From Phoronis australis (Eukaryota > Phoronida > Phoronidae), in NCBI GenBank assembly GCA_002633005.1, contig NMRA01000353.1, positions 418,639 to 475,531 on the forward strand: 56,893 nucleotides of DNA, in the 5' to 3' direction. A program made the translations under genes and the position numbers. The notes under the pieces are model-generated. The model worked only from the letters and a program-made list of their open reading frames with translations, was not told where the DNA came from and did no database searches. Numbering within the stretch: the stretch's first letter is position 1; every line of letters begins with the position of its first letter. Of the stretch, positions 34,048-46,500 are shown piece by piece.

Positions 34048-34303
34048 GTTGTGACGTCATATACGAAACTGTGGCGTTCGAAGTCAAACGTAACAAAAAA
34101 ATGTAAACTGCTCACAATAACATCCATCATCAACACTATATCCGTGTAAAACTGTTTAGAATAACATAAGTATTTTTGTTAAATGAAGGTAGAACAGTTA
34201 ATCAAAATTGGCATACGAAGCTGTTTCATGGATATAAAATCATAAATCATATTTTCAGGACACTGTCGACGTTTGTTTTGGTTGAAAGTTTCTGAACACA
34301 CAA
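34048..34303. promoter_or_regulatory. Bidirectional promoter between taxilin and SYAP1
   Basis: 256 bp between divergent ATGs. TGACGTCA (34052-34059), a perfect palindromic CRE/ATF site, lies 4 bp upstream of the taxilin ATG. No TATA box at a plausible distance is clear on either strand. The interval must hold both 5' UTRs and the core promoter unless non-coding first exons lie elsewhere. Confidence 0.7.
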
Positions 34304-34592
34304 ATGTTCAAATCCGTTGGGGAAAATTTAAGTAGTTGGTGGGGTGGAGGAACTACAGCTATAAACAAAGAAGGCCAAAAAAGTGAGGAGAATGCTGCTC
34401 GTGAGGAAGCGAATGACAGTAAATCAGATGCAGCAGCCACTTCAGCCAATGCAAAAAATGAGAATAATCTCGATGACGATGTCGATGATAACAAACTGGG
34501 AGACCCTGGCGCAACGTCAGCGAACGAGACAAAAGATACGACATCCGAAGATGCGCAAGCTGCTATAGTTAATACAGCTAAGGAGTGGGGAA
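34304..34592 (+). CDS. SYAP1: SYAP1 exon 1
   Basis: ATG at 34304, reads [16 protein letters not shown] then an acidic Asn/Asp/Ala-rich stretch to AKEWG. Ends phase 1 at A|GTATGTG. The first residue of exon 2 completes Ser before YLFNV. Confidence 0.92.
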
Positions 34593-37500
34593 GTATGTGA
34601 ATCAATGAAGCCAATTGGGCATGTGGGTGATATTGTTGTAGATGTGCTTCTGTCTGGTGAATCATGAGCCTCTGTTAGCTACTCGCTAACGGGCAATTGC
34701 CTATTAGCTGAATGGTTAGCACGCTTCCCGGTTTTATAGGGGGTCGCTGGTTCGATCCCCGGGTCGGGTAATCTCGGCTATTACTACAATATGCTGTCTT
34801 AGTATAAAAATCCACCTGTCCTGGGGCTGGAGTGGTACTGAGCCCGGCGAACTGTTAGGCAATTACATCACCCTGAATGCTGCAGACATGCAGGGGCGAT
34901 AGTACATCCCCATAAAAAGTTATTCATTTCAAAATACAGCAAATAAAATTGAATGAAACATGCATATATTATGCTCATGGAGTTATAATTAACACATACC
35001 ATGACTCTGGATACAATTTCGTCACTGGTAAGGAAGTAAAATGTTTATTTTACATCGGTATAAAACAGGTTAACAGCAAAACAGTATGAGTAGTGCTAGT
35101 GACCGATTAGACAGTGACCACCATCCTACTGGCGACTGGAGCTCCTATAGGTGCTTCGTATGCCGGAAGGTTTTTGGCAAATTATGCCTCACACTGACTA
35201 AAACATCAAAGCCACGTTGTCATAAATACCTTTTTCGGATAGAGGGACACCGTAGGAGGCCGTCGATGTATTTCATTCCTTCTAACTTGAACAAATACTC
35301 CCGTTATCTAACTTTTCCTTCAAGCAGTTCCTCGTTTAGTTCCCAAAATCGGTAACCCACCATTTTTAATACTGCGTGCAGCAGGTGGTATGACGTTATA
35401 ACCCCTGGCGTGTGCAGTGCTAGAAATGNGTCCAATTTAAAAAATTTTACTATCGTTATTTTAGTCTCGAAAAGAGCTTTCTAATGATGTATATTACATG
35501 CACATTTTCTAAAATTTTTGAAAAATGCTGTCCTCCCTAATACAAATATGAGCCTCTGTTAGCTACTCGCTAACGGGCAATTGCCTATTAGCTGAATGGT
35601 TAGCACGCTTGCCGGTTTTATAGGGGGTCGCTGGTTCGATCCCCGGGTCGGGTAATCTCGGCTATTACTACAATATGCTGTCTTAGTATAAAAATCCACC
35701 TGTCCTGGGGCTGGAGTGGTACTGAACCCGGCGAACTGTTAGGCAATTACATCACCCTGAATGCTGCAGACATACAGGGGCGATAGTACATCCCCATAAA
35801 AAGTTACTCATTTCAAAATACAGCAAATAAAATTGAATGAAACATGCATATATTATGCTCATGGAGTTATAATTAACACATACCATGACTCTGGATACAA
35901 TTTCGTCACTAGTAAGGAAGTAAAATGTTTATTTTACATCGGTATAGAACAGGTTAACAGCAAAACAGTATGAGTAATGCTAGTGACCGATTAGACAGTG
36001 ACCACCATCTTACTGGCGACTGGAGCTCCTATAGGTGCTTCGTACGGCGGAAGGTTTTTGGCAAATTATGCCTCACACTGACTAAAACATCAAAGCCACG
36101 TTGTCATAAATACCTTTTTCGCATAGAGGGACACCGTAGGAGGCCGTCGATGTATTTCATTCCTTCTAACTTGAACAAATACTCCCGTTATCTAACTTTT
36201 CCTTCAAGCAGTTCCTCGTTTAGTTCCCAAAATCGGTAACCCACCATTTTTAATACTGCGTGCAGCAGGTGGTATGACGTTATAACCCCTGGCGTGTGCA
36301 GTGCTAGAAATGGTGGTGCCAGTAGAGACAGTGGTCACAGTCTAGTGACTGATATAAAATGAGAAATTGATAAGTGGGCAGTTCCATTTGTGACGGACGT
36401 ACAATCAGAGAACATTTTGATCAATTGTAAAAAACTGTGCATTCTAAGAAAATGAAGGTCAATGATAGGTATCATTGATAACTTTCAAAGCGTGTATTAA
36501 CTTTTCTCCTATCCTTTTATGACAGAAAATTGTCTCTAAAGGGGTGTGATGGACGTACGCAGAGAATTTGAAGTTTTGAAAAAAAATTTTTAACGTTAAT
36601 TTTCTGTGAGTTGCATTTGGTTACAATATTTTGTGTTATATGATGATTTATTTCACTGTTTGCAAAGTACAAAACACTAAATTTTTTGATGATATCTTCT
36701 AAGAAATTTTCGTAAGACAGCTCGATGTAAGTTGAGTGTTTGTGACGGCCGTCCGTGACGGATGTACCCTCTGAATTTCTAGTATTAAATTGTTTGTTGT
36801 GACTAAGATATCAATTCAGAATGATTCAAACTTTTGCAGTATTTACTATACGGTAAGCTATATTGGTCTTTTGCTACTGATTCAATGTTTTTTAACCAAA
36901 ATGTACCGATTAACTTTTGCACGAAATCATGACTGGCAGACCTATACTGGGAATGGGATTTTAACTTTTCAGTACATTCGATTAAAGACATTAAATAACC
37001 CTCTAAAACCCTCACTTCCCTTTGAAGATGGTAAGCAATGTTGAAGGGATTGGGAGTGAAAATTTGTATTTGAAACCTGATGGTTACCAGGACTGTTTGT
37101 ATGCGTTGAGTACTAATTTGAAAACAAGCAAATGTGACTTTTGAAATATAAAATATGAAATTAAGTTTTAAAACATTACCAATCATTGTAATAAAAACAC
37201 ATTGTAATGAATTGTTTTTAATTAGAACTAGTCCTATGGTTGTACATTTGAAACTTATTCTCTGGTCCATGTCGTTGATGGTTCTGGTGCATGCCCATGT
37301 AAATAATTAAGGTAAAAGTATTAGTAACAGGACTTCTTCTTATAACAAAGTGTGAAGCCTGGTTTAGTTGACAGTATTGACTTGTGGCATTTATATTTTG
37401 ATTAAAAAAAAAACGGTGCTGTCTTTCAATGTGAAAACAAGACATTTTATATTCAGTGCATTTAGAATTATGATTTGGGAATATGCCCCACACTGATTGA

Positions 37501-40500
37501 AAAATCAAAGTCACGTTGTTATAAGTACCTTTTGCGCATAGAGGGACACCTTAACAGGCCGCTGATGTCTTTAATTCCTTCCAACTCGAACAAGCACTTC
37601 TGTAGTCAAACTTTTCGAGCAGTCCTTCGTTCAGTTCCCAAAATCTGAAACTGGCCATTTTTAACACTGCCTGATAGGTGGTATGACGTCATATCTTGTG
37701 GCGTGCGCTGTGTCAAAGAGTTTGTCCTGGAATTTGGACACTAATTGCAAAATCCTAACCCTTTACCCTAATTAAACTTTACACCCCTTAAGAGACCTAT
37801 TCAGTTTGAAAGAATATTTAATTAAGATAGTTACAACAAAGCACAGCAGACTTCTAGGCATAGATCTGTGTTTAATTGCTCAGTTTCAACCATGTTTACA
37901 GTTACTAGTCAGCTACTTGTGTACATGTATATAGTCTATGTTTTGGATTTTGTCATGAGCCAATGTGGTTGTAAGTAATGATTGCTACTTTGCACTAGAG
38001 TTGGCTAAAGCTTCACTTTCATAATGTTTTCCAGGTTATTTATTCAATGTAACCAAGGCAGCCACAAAGACGGTAACGAAGACTGCCAAACAACTTAAAA
38101 CTAAAGTAGAGGACGCTCACCTACTCGACCGTGCAAGTACCTCACCATTCACGGCTAACCTCTACAGCAATAAGCAATGCAATTTAGTATCTATTTAGGT
38201 TGTACATTTGAGTTTGAGCTACATAAGGCCCTAGAGCACAAGGCTAGTTGCTGACGTGAAGGTTGAATCAGTGCTCTCTAACTGACACTCATGCATTCGA
38301 GTAGCTAAGTTTACAATGTGAAAAGGGAGAAAATGCCTGTTGAAAGGTCGGACCTGCTATATGGCTGTCATCAAAGTCGTTAAAGATCCAAACTAACTCA
38401 GAGTGCGAACTCCCTCTATGTTTTGTTCGCAGCCCAAATTTTGCAACCTAACACAACGTTTGAAAAACATCTGTAGAAAAAAATCCATGAAACAATGCCC
38501 TAAGCGAATGATGTATTTGGATGCGCGGGAAAAATTCAGTGCAAATTTCACAACAAAAATGTGGGACTTATGCTGTTTCCGTACTCAATTAGTTTTCTGT
38601 ACGGGTTTCCCTCAGGTGATTCGATTTGCTCCTCAATACCTTCCATGTACGGAAAAAATAGGTCAGTCACAAAATGACACGCATGTCACTAATGTTAGCT
38701 TTCTTTCGGAGGTATGAAACAAAGCCGGGGTTCGGTTTTTATGTATTGTGAAGACGTTTTTTGAAAACTGAATTTGTTAATGTATAAAATAAGAGTGACT
38801 CACTAATAAATAGACTGTGTGTCAATTTCAAACCACGTGTGGCCATTTGTAGTGCGCTATTATGGGCAATAGCCTGAACTGTGGGCGCTTAATTGCAAAT
38901 TCTCGAAAGTTGAGGGTGGATGCTTAGTAGAGCAGTGAGCGCTTATTATGAAACACTTCAAAGGTATGGAGTAGGTGCATGCGTGAGCATAGTCGTTTAC
39001 TTGAGTGTTTGCAGTAATAAGATATTGAAAGACTGCAATGATAAGAAACGTTATTAGCAACGCAAACTCCATCTAGTAGGGGTGACTTTCTGGGTATTGT
39101 TACCGCCTACACTTTACCCTTTTTAGCCACCCGGAGTAGTTTTGTTTTTAATTGCCCGCTTCAGCTGGAACAAGATTTTTTTCTATTGGAATTTGAACAT
39201 TTTACGTTGACGGTGGTCCGGAGAGCGAAAAATTGCCAGGGGGGATGTATGAAGTGAAGAATAAAAAGTTCGCTCACCACAATTTTGCATCTACTCGACG
39301 TTTAGTTGCAATAGCTGGCTATGGGCATAGAATATCAGGTTTAGGGAACATCGACCCCAGGAAACATCAGAACAGGGAAATATCAGTTGTGGGTTATATC
39401 GGTCCCACGGAATGTTGTAAAACATCGGGTCTTTTATAAGTTCATTTTCAAATAAACCATTGGCACCCGAATGCTTAGCAGAACCAAAACGACCGGTATA
39501 CTCTTTCATGTAGGACTGTCGCTGTTCTCTTTTGATGTGCAGCTTTGGAGTGGTGTGCACATTTGAGTTCACGCACTTGAATCACTGGAGTAGGCCTCCA
39601 CCTTACGTTGACAACAAGGTTGTGAATGAAAAATCATATTTAGCGCACATAGTCCCAGAAACAAGTAAAGGGGTTTGAGAATTTCTTAGCAACTCAAAAA
39701 CTGCTTCGCTGAAAGTAAAGACGTACCCGTCATTTAGCGATTAATAGGGTTATCATTTTCACTTTTGCTGTCTTATACGATAAAAAAAAAGACGCACATT
39801 TCTAAGTCACGATTGTCTGCCGGGACAACTTGCGCGCTAACAACGGGACCAACCAATGCTGCAGTGCGATATAAGGGATATTGTTGTGGATATTTGGTAT
39901 ATGTAATAAGGACATCTTAAGCGAAAAATAAACATGTTTTTCCACCACAAACTTTAGTAAGTTGATCGCTTAAGAATTAGTAAAAACACCGCTGTTTTGT
40001 GACGTTTTATCACGTGTTATGCCGTGTCCCGAAACTCTTCGGTGAATCCGGAAATTTGCAAAAGTACCCGGAAACGTTAGCCAATGAAACGTGTCAAAGA
40101 TCGATTCTGCATTATCCCAAACTACCATGATGGTAATAAATGAAAAACTGGGAACCCCAAAGGTCTCTGCCCTTTGCAGTGCAAACTTTGGGTGCTTATC
40201 AATGCTCTACATTGCTCTTGTTTAATTTAAGATGTAGAATTATATTTAGCACTGGAGTGTCCTACTTTAAGGTATGTATAAAGCAGTGTGTTAATCCAAA
40301 AGTGACATCTCTGAGCTCTATCTTAACCGCCAATCAAAACAAAGCGTTAGCTTGCTATTTTCACGACTCGATTTTTTTAACAGTCGTAGCATTAAATCCA
40401 AACTTTCAACAACCTAGATTAAGCCTTACTCATAAATTACTTAGCATTATTCAAAAGTTTTTGAAGATTGCACATTGAACTTGTATCACTTCTCTTGCAC

Positions 40501-43500
40501 TGTGGGGGGGTCTCTTTTCATCTGAGTGAAAAATTAAATATTGAGACCAGTACTGTAGTGCTCGCTACTTTAAATGAAATCTTGAGACCAGTTGTGTAGT
40601 GCTGAGTGCTTTGAATCAAATATTGAGACCAGTTGTGTTGTGTTCACTGCTTTAAATCAAATATTGAGACCAGTTATGTAGTGCTCAGTGCTTTAAGTCA
40701 AATATTAAATTAAAACCTTTTGGCTGGAGGGCACGCCCATTAGCATCTTTAAGTGCATGTCATGTGACCAATATTCGTGTCTTGAATTTTTAGACAATGC
40801 TGGGTGAATTTTCCAAAGAGCAAGAGAAGTTTGTTCATGGCAACAGAGAGAAACAGAAACGATCAGAGGCTGCCGTTCCCCCCTGGGTGGGCTATAATGA
40901 GGAGGAGGCCATGAAGACACAGATTCTGGCTCTGTCTTTGGTAGGTACTGGTTACTGTATCCTTCAAATTAAGACACATACACTAGTTTTGTGTTTGATA
41001 GATACTCGTGTCCTCTGCACTAACACGTAGATGCAGGCTGTTTTTGGTAGACAATGATGCCTGTGTCCTCCGTACTAACAATCAGATACTGTCTGTCTTT
41101 GGTAGGTACTGGTTACCCTGTCCTTCACACTAAGACAAAGACTGTCTTTGGTAGGCACTGGTTACTGTGTCCTCCATGCAAAGACAAAGATCCTGGTTCA
41201 GTGTTTGGTAGACACTGCTGCCTGTATCCTCCATATTAGGAATCAGATACTGTCTGTCTTTGGTAGGTTCTGGTTACTGTGTCCTTCACACTTAGACTCT
41301 GTCTGCCTTTGGTATGAACTGTTTATTGTGCCCTCTGTACTAAGACACCGTAACTGCCTCTGTCTTTGGTAGGCTGTGGTCACTGTGTCCTCTATACTAA
41401 GACACACATATTGTCTGTCTCTGGTAGGTTCTGGTCACTGTGTCCTCTATACTAATACACACATACTGCCTGTCTCTGGTAGGTTCTGGTCACTGTGTCC
41501 TCTATACTAAGACACACATACTGCCTGTCTCTGGTAGGCTCTGGTTACTATGTCTTCCATTTTAAGTATTCACACTATCATAACTCTCTACTCTTAAGGT
41601 CTGTTTGATGTAATAATAATACAGAAGGTATTCATTGTTACTTGTAATGTTTTAGTATTTTTGTTGCACTTCTAGCAATTAGTTTCATGTAATTAGTTTG
41701 AAATTCAATTTTTCTATGTACCATGAATTACACAGTTATTTGACAGTCCTGTGAGAGAAATTTTAATCATCATTATCTGTTCATTAGGACAAAAGGAACT
41801 TCTTGCGAAACCCCCCATCAGGAGTCCAATTTCAGTTTGACTTTGAAGCTGTGCAGCCTGTAGCCAAAGCTACTCTTGAAGAAGATTCAGAATTAGTGAA
41901 GATGAGATTTGAACTGGTTCCCAAACAGTGAGTTGTACATGCCCTTTCATATAACGACCAGGTTGATCATGCTTCTTTCATCAATGAATTCATGTCAGAT
42001 GTTAGTTTAACTTCATTTGTTTTAATCTTACTCTGTAGTAGTTGAGCTTACACGAGACAAATACACGATTATTTTTTGATTGTGTGCTTTAAGAACAAGT
42101 AATTCTATAATTTTGATTTGATTTTTCCTCGTAAATGCAGTCTGAGATAAGATTCCTTGTACCCTGATTACATTATACTGGATAAGGGTGTCATATGATT
42201 CTGCTTGTTCCTGGTTTGTTTAACACAGCAACTTGCATTAGGCATTCCATTTGTTTCTTGAACAACTTAATATGGTAACATTCTGTCGAATCTCACTAAG
42301 TTTCCAATGGCCGAGTAAATGGGACACGTACGAATTCTTTTTAAATTTCAGAGTGAATGAAGAGCATTTCTGGAGGAATTACTTTTACCGGGTATCACTC
42401 ATCAAACAGTCAACGCAGCTGACCTCGCTGGCTGAGCAAACAGGCAAATGCTCTTTATGATTAATTAAATGCTTACTGATGCTTTCAATGACCCCAGTAT
42501 TTAAAGATATGTGGGTGTATATTGCTGTCATGCATACTGATGCTTTCAATGACCCCAGTATTTAAAGATATGTGGGTGTATATTGCTGTCATGCATACTG
42601 ATGCTTTCAATGACCCCAGTATTTAAAGATATGTGGGTGTATATTGCTGTCATCTCTGTCTACGCATCCGGCATCTACTGTTATATATCCTGAGTCCCTT
42701 GCAGGATCTTGACAAGATTTGACATGTTTTTATTTTATGTCCCCCAGTGGAAATTTTGTGTTTTTTTTACATTAGCCTCTTTATTTTTGAAGTTTCTAGA
42801 TGATTTTCATGACATTTGGCAAGTAGGTTCAGGGCTCGCTTCACCAATATACGATAGGTTGCTACAAAGTCACCACGCCACATCTGGCTGTGCACGCTCT
42901 CAAGAAATTACACGAAGCAAGCAAATGAAACTCTGAATCGTTCCATAAACCTGGAAGGCATGTCTGCACAAGGGATATTGGGCCCGAGGGGTAAAATTGA
43001 TCATCACCATCACATGCAATGTTCCGAATTTTCTGTCAGAGCCAAAAATGCTCTTCGGGCAGACTCGGTTGCACCGGCAACCCTCGGAATTTGCCGAGTT
43101 AACCAGCTTTTCACTTCATGTGCCTTGTTGTTTATTTTATTTTAGACTCTTACCAAAGAGGTTTAGTGAGTTCACTTCTCATTCGGTAACATGGTATTTT
43201 GCCTGGTCGCATTTGTCAAATTGACATTGAGCCCTGAGGTTTCTATTAATGGATGTTCATTTAAAAACAATTGAGTAGTTTTGGTGGTCCATCCCTCTGG
43301 TCAGTCAAACTGCTCAAAGGATGATTCTGGAAAGAAGCAGATGTTTCTGATGCAAAGACCTTGGCTGGCGTTGCTTTTTAGACAATTCAACTACTGTGGC
43401 ACCATCTAGTTTTTGTGGATCTGTGTCTGTTTCGCTTGAACCCTTTGCAGGAACTTTGTGAAATTAATGACTTTAAACTAGTTTTAAATTCCTATCATTT

Positions 43501-46500
43501 TGGTTGGCTAAATGCACAGAATTTTCTATAGTTTAGCATATTAAACCTTAACATCTAGGGAATAACTTTTGGTCTTCATGTTACTAGCTAGCTGTCATGT
43601 TTTTCTGAAAAGTTGTGTCGTTCTGCTACATATCTTTCTGTCGTATTGGTCTGAAGAGGTGCCTCGTTCAGGTATTCACGTTTCAGAGTTATGATTTCTT
43701 TAGAATCTATCCTTGGGAATATGTCTTTAAAACCATGGCTTTATGTGTTATAGGATCAACGGGAGAGATTTCATCAAGCAATAAATGTGAGGATGGACAG
43801 GCAGAGCTGTCAGGTAAGATCATTGAATCTCTTGATTGAATTTATTATTAATGTGAGTAGGGAGGTATGTGTTCAGCGAGGGGCACACGCTGCAGTACTT
43901 CAGCAACCTGAAGGCTTGCACGTTACATTTTTACCCAATTACCAAAATGCTCCCAAACTTAAAATCTAACCTCCATTGGTTTGTTATTGGGCTGGTAATT
44001 TATACCAGTGCGTCAGTCTTTCTCACCAATTGGTTTCAGGTATTGTATTTCACTTGAAGCCACTCTTGAACTTTTGTGGAACATTAACAAAATTGTGTTT
44101 CAGGATATTTGACGTCACTGTCACCTGTATTTAGACGGCTTTACCATACATGTGTATCCAGTGCTCTCCATGACCTATTTCAACAGGTCACCGTGACCTT
44201 TTTCATTTTGCCTCTAACCTGTTTAGATAGCACATGACACAATTGATTTTTTTTTCAGTTTGAACAAAAAAGTATCATTTTTGTATTTTCTCTATGATAT
44301 ACACATGCTGCCTACTGTGGTTGTAAATGTGACCTGTTTGAGTTTTTGAGTGTGGAGAACACTCTGTGTATCCAACAAATGTTGATTTAATGGTTATTGA
44401 TTCACTATGCCCTGCATGTTCACTTAGACTTTGTAATACTGGAGATTTGGGAAGAGCTCCCCGAAGGTCTTTTGGAAATGTTATGTTATTGAAGTGACCT
44501 TGCATCATAAAAGAGAATTCGGTGTTTTTGTATAAACAAGATAGTTGGATCTAAGTACTTTTCCTACCATAAGATTGTTGCAAGAATACAGAAATGATAT
44601 GCCATTTACTAACAACAGTACACCGTATTCGCCGTAATAACCGCCCAGGGCGCTTAGAAAAGTTCATTTTGGGGGGGAGCATATTATAACCCAAGGCTGT
44701 TGAAACCCGGTCTCCGAAACGAGTGAAATCGAAAGCTAAGATTCATCATATTTACGCTTTGTGACGTATCTGCAATCTATGAAAGACTTTTCTACAAAAC
44801 CATGGTGCAATGCTATCAAACTTTGCTGCTAAATTATGATCATATTACAGAAAATTTTGCTGAAATCCCAGGGCGAAAACTCGCCGACTGCCTGCCTCGC
44901 AATCGTCGATATAGCGACTTGAATGCTTGTATAAAAATACGGTTTCGACTCAAGCAAATTACCTGAAATCCTCCTTAAGTTTTCCAAGTTTGGCGTCCCT
45001 AAGATTTTTAAGTTCCCGTGGATTCTGGATCACGGCAGGTTTAAGTACAAATCTGTGCTGATATCGTGCCATCTACATGTATGATCGGCAACATGAGACG
45101 TTTGTTTTGAAGTTGTCTGCGTTTGTGAGTAAGCGAGCGCATGCGTGTCACTAGAGTTCATTTGCCAGAGCAGTGACCGTCTTTTGGCCAGAGCCACGCA
45201 ATCTAACTAACTAGATGTGCATTGTATCTAAAGAAATTTGCACAAGCAGTAGGCCTAAACCAGAGCGTCTTTCATTCAGCACTTGCCGGTCTCATGTGCT
45301 AAAAATGTTCGACATTTGTCTCGGTAATGCCACGTTATTCGCCGTGTGGCTGGATGCGTACGTAACAATCTGACAGTTATTTTTCGGTGTAAGGGTGTGT
45401 AAGCATTCACCATCAGTGGTTATTTTATCGGATATTTGGCTTAAAAACACCAGTTATGGTTACTCAAACAATTCATTTTAAAAATAACGCAAACATTTTT
45501 ATAGTATGAGAAACTGTCGGAAATTAGTGCCAATATTCATTTCTTGCCGATGCTATGCTACCCGTTTCATGAATGGATAGTTTCCGACTAATGCCTTTGA
45601 TGACAGGTTAATGTATGTAGCGCACGCTTCCTGGCCACGTGCTTTTAACACTGGCCAAGCTGTTTATTAGTCTCCCCTTCGCGGTTTTCACGTGTAGGCC
45701 TACAAAGAAATTTGGATTCCTGTTGAAAGTGGGAAATATCTACAAAGCAATCCTGTAGAAATGTACACTACTTCTGTTCTGAAAGGACAGACCATTGGTC
45801 CTCGCAATATCAGCAGAACTTTGTGTTCATTTTGAGGCATGGCGGAAGTTTGAAGTGTATAGTCACGGCTAAATACCGACATAATGGCGAGGCTCGTGGT
45901 CTACAAATTCTGCGCACAATGATTTTTTCAGGACTGTCGGATATTATTGATAAATTGAAGACGTTACTGTAGAATTTTAGGACTGTAGGTAAAGCATTTT
46001 TCGCATGTACATGTTCATGTACTGGGCGCTTACTTTAGCAAAGTCTGAAAACGCGTGGGGGGCATGGGCGGTTATGGCGAATATGATAACAGTTTATGGT
46101 TCAAGTGAGATCAACTCCTTAAAATGGTTATTGAAACACTATAATGGTTAACTAATTGTGTGTCATGACTCTAGTCTATCTAATTACTTCCATCTGTTCA
46201 TAGAGCCAGACCCTTCACTGGATAATACGACCAACACACAATCAACAGATGAGTTTGCACCTGAGAGCCCGAGTCATGAGGCTGAGTTTGTCAGTGNAAA
46301 TTTGCACAAGCAGTAGGCCTAAACCAGAGCGTCTTTCATTCAGTACTTGCCGGTCTCATGTGCTAAAAACGTTCGACATTTGTCTCGGTAACGCCACATT
46401 AGTCGCCGTGTGGCTGGATGCGTACGTAACTATCTGACAGTTATTTTTCGGTGTAAGGGTGTGTAAGCCTTCACCATCAGTGGTTATTTTATCGGATATT

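Noticed and set aside
34383-34665. Frames on both strands overlapping SYAP1 exon 1
   Set aside because: Shadows of the real exon, whose frame matches the SYAP1 family and joins exon 2 in phase.
34690-34765. Functional tRNA gene in SYAP1 intron 1
   Set aside because: Box A/B are good, but no proper acceptor stem forms and the sequence recurs with the same flanking body, as in a SINE.
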